Source: JAUZQZ01 sp964624255 (GTDB lineage Bacteria > Pseudomonadota > Zetaproteobacteria > Mariprofundales > Mariprofundaceae). Taken from it: a stretch of DNA of 11,821 nucleotides. How positions within the stretch are numbered: position 1 is the stretch's first letter; every line of letters begins with the position of its first letter. Below, one piece after another: positions 6,123-11,750 of the stretch. Position numbers and translations under genes: made by a program. The notes beneath the pieces were generated by a model that searched no databases, was not told where the DNA came from, and saw only the letters and a program-made list of their open reading frames with translations. The DNA lies in NCBI GenBank assembly GCA_964624255.1, contig CAZUWV010000048.1, positions 1 through 11,821 of the forward strand, in the 5' to 3' direction.

Positions 6123-7449
6123 ACGGGCGGGTCAGATGGGCGGGCTCGCTGATATGGGTAAAATCCCGGAACTAAAGAGCAGAATCCTGTTTACCTTGGC
6201 GATGCTGATCGTTTACCGTCTCGGTGCTCATATTCCGGTACCGGGGATTGATGCTGGCGTGCTGGCTCAGATATTCAAACAGGCGCAAGGTACGATGCTG
6301 GGCATGTTTGATATGTTCTCCGGCGGCGCCTTACGCAGGCTTACGATCTTTGCCTTGGGGATTATGCCATATATCTCTGCAGCCATTATTATTCAATTGA
6401 TGACTGTGGTATCGCCGAAGCTGGAACAACTGAAAAAAGAAGGTGAGGCGGGGCGGCGTCAGATTACCCAGTACACGCGTTATGGCACGGTCTTGCTGGC
6501 CCTGTTTCAGTCCGTGGGTATCGCGATTGGTATGGAATCATTTTCCGTTAATGGTATGCCGGCGGTGATTGACCCCGGTTGGGCCTTCCGTCTGATGACC
6601 GTTTTGACCCTGACGTCAGGAACTATTTTTCTCATGTGGGTTGGTGAACAGATTACGGAACGTGGTATCGGCAATGGTATTTCCCTGATTATTTTCTCCG
6701 GCATTGTCGCCGGGCTTCCGCGGGCCATCGGGGGGACTCTGGAACTGGCGAGAACAGGGGAATATTCCGCATTTACGGTACTCTTCCTCTTTGCGACCGC
6801 CGTTGTGGTGACGGGTGTTGTCGTATGGTTCGAGCGGGCGCAGCGTCGCATCCCTATCCAATATGCCAAACGCCAGGTTGGTAATCGCTTGTATGGTGGG
6901 AAATCCTCTTTTTTACCGCTTAAAGTGAATACAGCCGGCGTGATCCCACCGATTTTTGCCTCCAGTCTTATTTTACTGCCTGCTACATTTGCTCAGTTTA
7001 CGAAAAATTCAAAAGGATTTAGCTGGCTGGGTGATGTCTCGGCCTTGCTTAGTCCCGGAAACTGGTTGTACATGGCACTGTTTTCGGGATTGATCGTCTT
7101 TTTCTGTTTCTTCTATACGGCCATTGTTTTCAATCCTAAGGAAACTGCGGATAATCTGAAGAAACACGGAGGCTTTATTCCAGGTATCAGGCCCGGGCAG
7201 AAGACAGCGGCGTATATTGATTCCGTATTGACACGCTTGACGGTGACCGGCGCTGTTTACGTTACACTGGTTTGCCTGCTGCCGCAGTACCTCATTTCCG
7301 AATTGTCCGTTCCCTTCTATTTTGGCGGTACCAGTTTGTTGATTGTTGTGGTGGTGACTATGGATACGATGTCCCAGATCCAGGCGCATCTGCTCTCACA
7401 TCAGTATGAGGGTATGATGAAGCAGGCTCGATTGAAAACAGGGCGTTAG
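6115..7449 (+). CDS. secY: Protein translocase subunit SecY
   Basis: 444 aa, typical of bacterial SecY, the channel subunit of SecYEG in the inner membrane that passes unfolded proteins driven by SecA or ribosomes. Ten hydrophobic segments are visible at about 23-43, 75-97, 122-142, 158-178, 186-206, 218-240, 271-293, 318-340, 373-393 and 402-420. The plug region is near 60-72 (GTMLGMFDMFSGGALRR). IPVPGID, QLMTVVSPKLEQLKKEGEAG and GIGNGISLIIFSGI are signatures. The large cytosolic loops with IQYAKRQVG and FIPGIRPG (Arg359) bind SecA and the ribosome. An in-frame stop at 6103-6105 limits the start; the ATG at 6115 is preceded by GAGAG (6104-6108). Confidence 0.98.
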   Translation: MFERAGQMGGLADMGKIPELKSRILFTLAMLIVYRLGAHIPVPGIDAGVLAQIFKQAQGTMLGMFDMFSGGALRRLTIFALGIMPYISAAIIIQLMTVVSPKLEQLKKEGEAGRRQITQYTRYGTVLLALFQSVGIAIGMESFSVNGMPAVIDPGWAFRLMTVLTLTSGTIFLMWVGEQITERGIGNGISLIIFSGIVAGLPRAIGGTLELARTGEYSAFTVLFLFATAVVVTGVVVWFERAQRRIPIQYAKRQVGNRLYGGKSSFLPLKVNTAGVIPPIFASSLILLPATFAQFTKNSKGFSWLGDVSALLSPGNWLYMALFSGLIVFFCFFYTAIVFNPKETADNLKKHGGFIPGIRPGQKTAAYIDSVLTRLTVTGAVYVTLVCLLPQYLISELSVPFYFGGTSLLIVVVVTMDTMSQIQAHLLSHQYEGMMKQARLKTGR

Positions 7450-7457
7450 GACGCGCC

Positions 7458-8108
7458 ATGCCTGTGATGAATCTACTCCTTTTCGGCCCTCCAGGCGTAG
7501 GAAAGGGTACCCAGGGGGAGCGGTTTTCATCTGCTACTGGGATCAGTCACCTCGCTATGGGGGATATTCTTCGCGCTGCCGTGCGTGATGAGACGGGAGC
7601 CGGAAAACAGGCTAGAGTGTATATGGATGCAGGCAAGCTTGTTCCTGATGCGCTGGTGGTATCCATGATTGAGGATCACCTTGTCGAAGGTGCCAACGCA
7701 GGCTTCCTTCTGGACGGCTTCCCCCGCAATGTGGCGCAGGCCAAAGCACTGGAGATTATGCTCGCGCATCACGATCTCACGCTGGATAAGATCGTTTTTA
7801 TGGATGCACCCGAAAGCCATTTAATCAAGCGTTTGAGTGGACGGCTTATTTGCAGGGCTTGCGGTTTTGGATTTCATCGGCATTATTCGCCTCCCCGTGA
7901 GACTGGACGCTGTGATCGTTGTGGCGGTGAGCTGTACCAGAGAGAGGATGACCGTGAAGATGTGATTGTTCATCGTTTGCGTGTCTACAACGAGCAGACC
8001 GAGCCTTTGCTTGCCTATTATAGAGATAAGGCGGGCTTCGTTAGGCTTGATGCTTCGGGGGAAATGCAGGCGGTTTACACCGCACTGAAAGAGGCGGTTG
8101 AAGGCTAG
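7458..8108 (+). CDS. adk: Adenylate kinase, zinc-lid form
   Basis: 216 aa, the long bacterial type, making 2 ADP from ATP and AMP in the cytoplasm. The P-loop is GPPGVGKGTQG (residues 10-20); AMP-site and core motifs are MGDILRAAV (34-42) and LLDGFPRNVAQA (84-95); RLSGR (125-129) starts the lid. The lid has four cysteines, C132, C135, C152 and C155 (CRAC...CDRC), which should bind structural zinc as in Bacillus-type enzymes. The start at 7458 has AGGAC at 7448-7452; an ATG at 7467 is a possible alternative. The gap from secY is 8 nt. secY-adk linkage is common outside enteric bacteria. Confidence 0.97.
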   Translation: MPVMNLLLFGPPGVGKGTQGERFSSATGISHLAMGDILRAAVRDETGAGKQARVYMDAGKLVPDALVVSMIEDHLVEGANAGFLLDGFPRNVAQAKALEIMLAHHDLTLDKIVFMDAPESHLIKRLSGRLICRACGFGFHRHYSPPRETGRCDRCGGELYQREDDREDVIVHRLRVYNEQTEPLLAYYRDKAGFVRLDASGEMQAVYTALKEAVEG

Positions 8109-8109
8109 A

Positions 8110-8328
8110 ATGGCAAAAGAAGATATTATTGAGATGTCGGGAGAAGTGAGCGAGAAGCTTCCCAACGCCATGTTCAAGGTTAAGCTGGAGAATGGTCACG
8201 AGGTTCTGGCTACGATTTCGGGTAAAATGCGCAAGTATTATATCCGCATCCTTCCCGGTGATAAGGTTACGGTGGAAATTTCGCCATATGATCTTTCCCG
8301 TGGTCGTATCAGCTATCGCGAGAAGTAA
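8110..8328 (+). CDS. infA: Translation initiation factor IF-1
   Basis: 72 aa, the exact family length. IF-1 is an OB-fold protein that occupies the 30S A site during initiation. The start MAKEDIIEMSGEVSEKLPNA and the core FKVKLENGHEVLATISGKMR followed by KYYIRILPGDKVTVEISPYDLSRGRI are nearly invariant. The ATG lies one base after the adk stop, with GAAGG at 8100-8104 as the ribosome site. A TTG at 8098 in frame would add four residues and is less likely. The stop codon runs into a strong terminator-like hairpin. Confidence 0.98.
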   Translation: MAKEDIIEMSGEVSEKLPNAMFKVKLENGHEVLATISGKMRKYYIRILPGDKVTVEISPYDLSRGRISYREK

Positions 8329-8349
8329 AAAGGCCATGAGTGGCCTTTT
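8328..8349 (+). terminator. Intrinsic-terminator-like hairpin between infA and rpmJ
   Basis: AAAAGGCCA (8328-8336), loop TGAG, TGGCCTTTT (8341-8349): a perfect 9-bp stem with a tetraloop, an A-tract before and a T-tract at the end. This is the classic bidirectional rho-independent terminator form, and it begins at the last base of the infA stop codon. The U-run is only four long, so termination may be partial. Confidence 0.75.
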
Positions 8350-8362
8350 CAGCATAAGATAA

Positions 8363-8384
8363 GTCCGTTGTCGGTGGACAGGAG
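8363..8384 (+). promoter_or_regulatory. rpmJ leader motif shared with the rpsM leader
   Basis: GTCCGTTG (8363-8370) followed after 5 nt by GGACAGGAG (8376-8384), the latter including the Shine-Dalgarno sequence of rpmJ. GTCC and GGAC can pair as a 4-bp stem next to the ribosome site. The same two words occur in the same order ahead of rpsM (8586-8593 and 8630-8638), with a larger loop between. Confidence 0.5.
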
Positions 8385-8389
8385 TCAAC

Positions 8390-8503
8390 ATGAAGGTTCG
8401 AGCATCGGTGAAGAAAATGTGCAGTAAATGCCGTGTTATCAAGCGTCGCGGTGTAGTGCGTATTATCTGCGAGAATCCGCGCCACAAGCAGCGGCAAGGT
8501 TAG
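8390..8503 (+). CDS. rpmJ: 50S ribosomal protein L36
   Basis: 37 aa, the exact length of the zinc form of L36, the smallest large-subunit protein. The sequence MKVRASVKKMCSKCRVIKRR continues with GVVRIICENPRHKQRQG. C11, C14, C27 and H32 form the C3H zinc site. AGGAG lies at 8380-8384, 5 nt before the ATG at 8390. It sits between the terminator-like hairpin after infA and the structured leader of rpsM, so it could be transcribed by read-through or from a promoter I could not identify. Confidence 0.97.
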   Translation: MKVRASVKKMCSKCRVIKRRGVVRIICENPRHKQRQG

Positions 8504-8534
8504 TTTTTCTTTATGCAATACAATGTAAGAATGG

Positions 8535-8634
8535 ACTTGCGAAAAGCCGGTTTCACGGCTATCATCGCGCGCCCTTCGCAGGTGTGTCCGTTGAGGTCGC
8601 ATCGAAAGGATAATGCGCTGGTATTTTACGGACA
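8535..8634 (+). promoter_or_regulatory. Structured mRNA leader of the alpha operon (putative S4 target)
   Basis: Four helices can be drawn by eye. A: 8535-8543 with 8575-8583, 9 bp including one G-U. B, inside A: AGCCG 8545-8549 with CGGCT 8556-8560. C: TGTCCGT 8585-8591 with ACGGACA 8628-8634, 7 bp, ending right at the Shine-Dalgarno sequence (GGAGG 8635-8639). D, inside C: CGCAT 8598-8602 with ATGCG 8613-8617. In E. coli the rpsM leader folds into a pseudoknot bound by S4, whose gene (rpsD) is in the same operon, as here. Equivalent function is inferred from position and fold potential. Confidence 0.5.
8537..8565 (+). promoter_or_regulatory. Candidate sigma-70 promoter for the alpha operon
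   Basis: TTGCGA (8537-8542), 17-nt spacer, TATCAT (8560-8565): 4/6 and 5/6 matches to consensus at ideal spacing. Initiation near 8572 would leave helices C and D of the rpsM leader in the transcript but not helix A. The same bases also take part in the A and B pairings, so the two readings compete. It would suit a new transcription unit after the terminator-like hairpin upstream. Confidence 0.35.
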
Positions 8635-8644
8635 GGAGGCATAA

Positions 8645-9013
8645 GTGGCACGTATTGCCGGAGTAAATATTCCGACCCAAAAGCGCGTAGAAATTGCGCT
8701 AACCTATATTTTTGGTATTGGGCGATCCACTTCCCGAAAGATTTTGCTTAAGGCTAAAATCAACCCGGATGTGCGCGTTAAGGACTTAACAGAAGCGGAA
8801 GTCGGCGAGATCCGTACCGCGATTGATAAGGATTATACCGTCGAGGGTGATTGTCGTCGCGAAGTGTCCATGAATATCAAGCGACTGACGGATCTTGGCT
8901 GTTATCGCGGCCTGCGACATCGCAAGGGTCTTCCTGTTCGCGGTCAGCGTTCCAAAACCAACGCACGTACACGTAAAGGGCCGCGCCGCACCGTGGCTGG
9001 CAAGAAGAAGTAA
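8645..9013 (+). CDS. rpsM: 30S ribosomal protein S13 (GTG start)
   Basis: 122 aa, normal for S13, the head protein that bridges to L5 and contacts P-site tRNA. The start MARIAGVNIPTQKRVEIALT and GIGRSTSRKIL (helix-hairpin-helix region) are diagnostic, as are the blocks RRLxxLGCYRGLRHRKGLPVRGQ-type (here ending RGLRHRKGLPVRGQRSKTNA) and the tail RTRKGPRRTVAGKKK. The start codon is GTG at 8645 behind a very strong GGAGG (8635-8639). E. coli rpsM also starts with GTG next to its S4-regulated leader. Confidence 0.97.
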   Translation: MARIAGVNIPTQKRVEIALTYIFGIGRSTSRKILLKAKINPDVRVKDLTEAEVGEIRTAIDKDYTVEGDCRREVSMNIKRLTDLGCYRGLRHRKGLPVRGQRSKTNARTRKGPRRTVAGKKK

Positions 9014-9027
9014 GGGGGCACTAATTT

Positions 9028-9426
9028 ATGGCAGGTCCGAAAACCGGGAAGACCGGTGCGAAGCGTCGTGTACGCAAGAATATTGCGAACGCCGTTGCGC
9101 ATATCAAAGCTTCATTTAATAACACCCTTATCAGTTTTACCGATGAGGCCGGAAATGCAATTTGCTGGTCAACCAGTGGTGCATCCGGATTCCATGGTTC
9201 GCGAAAGAGCACACCTTTTGCCGCTCAGGTTGCGGCGGAAGAGGCTTGCCGGAAAGCTATGGACCATGGCGTTAAAAACGTATCCGTGCTGGTCAAGGGA
9301 CCAGGCTCGGGTCGTGAGTCTGCTATCCGGGCTATCGCTGCCTCAGGTTTAAATGTGACCTTCATTCGTGATGTTACGCCGATCCCGCATAACGGCTGCC
9401 GCCCACCAAAGCGGCGCCGCGTTTAG
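9028..9426 (+). CDS. rpsK: 30S ribosomal protein S11
   Basis: 132 aa, close to the 129-131 norm. S11 lies on the platform of the small subunit near the mRNA exit and the Shine-Dalgarno helix. Signatures are GVAHIxASFNNT-type sequence (here NAVAHIKASFNNTLISFTDE), GASGFHGSRKSTPFAAQVAA, VLVKGPGSGRESAIRAI and the end TPIPHNGCRPPKRRRV. The ATG at 9028 follows an AGGGGG run (about 9013-9018). The gap from rpsM is 14 nt. Confidence 0.97.
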   Translation: MAGPKTGKTGAKRRVRKNIANAVAHIKASFNNTLISFTDEAGNAICWSTSGASGFHGSRKSTPFAAQVAAEEACRKAMDHGVKNVSVLVKGPGSGRESAIRAIAASGLNVTFIRDVTPIPHNGCRPPKRRRV

Positions 9427-9436
9427 GAGTACCGAC

Positions 9437-10069
9437 ATGGCCCGTTATATGGATGCCAAATGCCGCTTGTGTCGCCGTGAAGGCGAAAAGCTATATCTTA
9501 AAGGCTCGAAATGTTCTTCGGACAAGTGCGCGATTGAGCGTCGCCCTTATGCGCCGGGTATGCATGGACAGAGCCGTCGCCCCGGTCGGACCTCCGACTA
9601 TGGCCTTCAGCTTCGTGAAAAACAGAAAGTCAAGCGCGTTTATGGTTTGCAGGAGAAGCAGTTTCGCCGCTATTTCCACGATGCCGACCGCATGCCGGGT
9701 GTGACGGGCCTGAACCTGCTTCAGCTGCTGGAGTCCCGGCTGGACAATATGATTTACCGCATGGGTTTATCCACATCACGTTCCGAGGCACGTCAACTGG
9801 TGCGCCACAAACATGTGATGCTGGATGGGAGGGTCGTGAATATCCCGTCCTGTCGGGTGCGTGTGGGATCGAAAATCATCTTAAGTGAGAAATCTCGAGA
9901 GCACCTTCGCGTGAATGCCGCCGTTGAATCTGCGGGGCAGAAAGGTATTGCCGAATGGCTGGATGTGGATTTGCAGAGTAAGCAGGGAACATTTCGTGAA
10001 TTGCCGGCCCGTGAGCAACTGGACCCTGGCATCCATGAGCAACTCATTGTTGAGTTGTATTCCAAATAA
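9437..10069 (+). CDS. rpsD: 30S ribosomal protein S4, zinc-binding form
   Basis: 210 aa, slightly above the 200-209 norm. S4 nucleates 30S assembly and in proteobacteria represses its own alpha operon. The N-terminus has four cysteines, C9, C12, C26 and C31 (CRLC...CSSDKC), the zinc form seen in Thermus S4; E. coli S4 lacks this site. The middle has RRPYAPGMHGQSRR and LREKQKVKRVYGLQEKQFRR. The S4 RNA-binding domain is SRLDNMIYRMGLSTSRSEAR followed by QLVRHKHVMLDGRVV. AGGAG at 9425-9429 is 7 nt from the ATG at 9437. Confidence 0.97.
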   Translation: MARYMDAKCRLCRREGEKLYLKGSKCSSDKCAIERRPYAPGMHGQSRRPGRTSDYGLQLREKQKVKRVYGLQEKQFRRYFHDADRMPGVTGLNLLQLLESRLDNMIYRMGLSTSRSEARQLVRHKHVMLDGRVVNIPSCRVRVGSKIILSEKSREHLRVNAAVESAGQKGIAEWLDVDLQSKQGTFRELPAREQLDPGIHEQLIVELYSK

Positions 10070-10093
10070 TCAGGAAACAGGCAGGGGATAAGC

Positions 10094-11065
10094 ATGAAGT
10101 TGATTAAACCTCGCAAGGTAACGGTTGAGGAGATTGTTCCTGGACGTACCGCGAAGATTGCATTCGAGCCGCTGGAACGCGGCTTTGGGACCACGTTTGG
10201 TAACAGCCTGCGTCGCATGCTGCTTTCTTCACTGGCTGGTGTATCGGTTACTATGGTGCGTATTGATGGTGTAGCACATGAGTTCGACACCATCAAGGGT
10301 GTGCGGGAAGATGTAATGGATATTATCCTTTCTCTCAAGGGAATCGATTTGAAGTCCGGTTCCGAGGGTAGTCATGTCTTAACTCTGGATGTGAAAGGTC
10401 CAGCCGTGGTGACTGCAGGCAGTCTTCAGTTATCGGGTGATATGCAGGTGCTGAATCCTGATTTAGTGCTGGCCCATTTGAACGAGGATGGGGAGCTGAA
10501 GATGGAAGTGACGGTGGATACGGGCCGTGGCTATGTTCCTGCCCAGGAGCATGCGGATGTGGAGCGGCCCACGGGTACGTTGCTGGTTGATGCTTCGTAC
10601 TCACCCGTCCGTCGTGTGGCGACGCGAGTTGAAAATGCACGCGTTGGGCAAAATACCAATTATGATAAGTTGATTATGGAGATTGAAACGGATGGCTCAC
10701 TCTCGCCTGAGAATGCTATTTATGAAGCGGCAGGTATAATCGAAAGTCAGCTGGCTGTATTTCTTGATTTTGATGCTGTGGTTCGAGAAGAGGTTGATGC
10801 CGATGCCGGAATAAATCTCGAAGAAATGTTACGTCAGCCGATTGATCATCTGGACTTGTCGGTGCGATCCATGAATTGTCTGAAGAGCGACAATGTTTTT
10901 TATGTCGGCGACCTGGTCATGCGAAATGAGCAAGATATGTTGCGGACACCGAACTTTGGCCGTAAATCCTTGACCGAGATCAAGGAAGTTCTGGACAAGA
11001 TGGGCCTTGGTCTGGGTATGAAGGTTGAGGACTGGCCGCCAGAAGGCTTGCCACCCGTTGAGTAA
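10094..11065 (+). CDS. rpoA: DNA-directed RNA polymerase subunit alpha
   Basis: 323 aa, close to E. coli RpoA (329). The alpha dimer is the assembly platform for beta and beta'. The N-terminal domain (about 1-230) has ERGFGTTFGNSLRRMLLSSL (28-47), the dimer and core contact region. The C-terminal domain (about 243-310) binds UP elements and activators: it has LDLSVRSMNCLKSDNVFYVG with R258, N261 and C262 matching E. coli R265, N268 and C269, then TPNFGRKSLTEIKEVL. The end EDWPP is also seen in proteobacterial RpoA. AGGGG at 10082-10086 is 7 nt before the ATG. Confidence 0.98.
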   Translation: MKLIKPRKVTVEEIVPGRTAKIAFEPLERGFGTTFGNSLRRMLLSSLAGVSVTMVRIDGVAHEFDTIKGVREDVMDIILSLKGIDLKSGSEGSHVLTLDVKGPAVVTAGSLQLSGDMQVLNPDLVLAHLNEDGELKMEVTVDTGRGYVPAQEHADVERPTGTLLVDASYSPVRRVATRVENARVGQNTNYDKLIMEIETDGSLSPENAIYEAAGIIESQLAVFLDFDAVVREEVDADAGINLEEMLRQPIDHLDLSVRSMNCLKSDNVFYVGDLVMRNEQDMLRTPNFGRKSLTEIKEVLDKMGLGLGMKVEDWPPEGLPPVE

Positions 11066-11091
11066 GGGTATTTTTTGTAAGGGGTATCGTT

Positions 11092-11469
11092 ATGCGTCAC
11101 CGTAAACATCATGGCTCTCTTGGTTTACCAAGTGGCCATCGTCGCGCTCTTTTGGCTAATCTGGCAACAGCGCTGTTGACCCATGGTCGTATTGAAACGA
11201 CGCAAGCCAAAGCCCGGGCTGTACGCCCGTATGTGGAGAAGCTGATTACTCTGAGCAAGCGTGGTGATCTTCATGCTCGCCGCCAGGCGCTGGCTAAATT
11301 GCATCACCGTTCCGTAGTGGATCACCTGTTTAATGATGTGGCATCCACATTTTCTGATCGGAGTGGTGGATATACGCGTACCATTAAAACAGGGTTTCGT
11401 CCAGGGGATGCCGCTCCTATGGCGATTATCGAATTGCTTGATCAACGGCAAGATGTGGCTCCTGAATAA
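11092..11469 (+). CDS. rplQ: 50S ribosomal protein L17
   Basis: 125 aa, typical of proteobacterial-size L17, which lies near the tunnel exit. The start MRHRKHHGSLGLPSGHRRAL followed by LANLATALLTHGRIETTQAKA is nearly invariant, and the C-terminus has GGYTRTIKTGFRPGDAAPMA followed by IIELLD. AAGGGG at 11079-11084 is 7 nt before the ATG. The 26-nt gap from rpoA contains T6 at 11071-11076 after a weak ACCC/GGGT stem, too weak to call a terminator. It is the last gene of the alpha operon; its TAA forms the left edge of an inverted repeat. Confidence 0.97.
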   Translation: MRHRKHHGSLGLPSGHRRALLANLATALLTHGRIETTQAKARAVRPYVEKLITLSKRGDLHARRQALAKLHHRSVVDHLFNDVASTFSDRSGGYTRTIKTGFRPGDAAPMAIIELLDQRQDVAPE

Positions 11470-11582
11470 CGAAATTGTAAGCGGTTAGAGCCTCTTGCAA
11501 AACTCTGGGTGGATGAGCTGAAGTGGGGAGGTCGATCGCCGCTCATGGGTTTTGCAAGAGTCTCGTTAGTTTTAATTTCGTT
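11468..11582. repeat. Outer inverted repeat after rplQ, possible interrupted terminator
   Basis: AACGAAATT (11468-11476, beginning in the rplQ stop codon) is the exact reverse complement of AATTTCGTT (11574-11582). The 97 nt between the arms contain the 77-bp element at 11488-11564. Removing that element and one GTTA would leave a 9-bp stem with a loop of about 16 nt followed by TT, so the arms may be an original rplQ terminator split by insertion. Confidence 0.45.
11488..11564. mobile_element. 77-bp MITE-like inverted-repeat element
   Basis: Terminal inverted repeats of 16 bp with one mismatch: GAGCCTCTTGCAAAAC at 11488-11503 and GTTTTGCAAGAGTCTC at 11549-11564. GTTA flanks both ends directly (11484-11487 and 11565-11568), as a 4-bp target duplication would. 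An inner pair ATGAGC/GCTCAT (11513-11518, 11541-11546) gives further folding. There is no coding capacity. Terminal repeats starting GAG with short target duplications suggest a non-autonomous relative of an IS5-like transposon, but I cannot assign the family. Alternatively it is simply a long hairpin terminator or REP-like sequence. Confidence 0.5.
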
Positions 11583-11750
11583 TTAGTCACCTTCATTGGC
11601 TTGGAAGATAATCTGTCGCTTTTTGGGCTTTTTCCTTGGCGTGCGCAGGTCTCCGTTAACCCATCTTTGTCAGCTTAAGACAAAAAACAGTTAAAATACG
11701 AGGCGTTAAAATCGTAAGTTATTGATATATAAGGATAATTAATTTTTAGC
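11583..11750. other. Non-coding A+T-rich stretch with a possible minus-strand gene remnant
   Basis: No gene is recognised. On the minus strand, 11669 down to 11583 is open for 28 codons ending in TAA (reading VNGDLRTPRKKPKKRQIIFQ and a few more residues) but has no ATG, GTG or TTG start. TTTGTC/GACAAA (11666-11671, 11679-11684) is a 6-bp inverted repeat. GTTAAAAT occurs at 11690-11697 and 11705-11712. TTGTCA (11667-11672) with TAAAAT (11692-11697) is promoter-like, but the 19-nt spacing is poor. The downstream part is A+T-rich, as upstream regions often are. Confidence 0.4.

Noticed and set aside
8519..8524. TACAAT as a -10 box for the alpha operon
   Set aside because: No acceptable -35 element lies 16-18 nt upstream and there is no TGN extension; the TTGCGA/TATCAT pair downstream is better.
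11053..11076. ACCC/GGGT stem followed by T6 at the end of rpoA as a terminator
   Set aside because: A 4-bp stem with a 9-nt loop is too weak to terminate, and rplQ follows immediately with a good ribosome site.
11583..11680. Plus-strand frame reading GLEDNLSLFGLFPWRAQVSV
   Set aside because: No start codon with a ribosome site, and it overlaps the equally plausible minus-strand frame; nothing is recognised in it.
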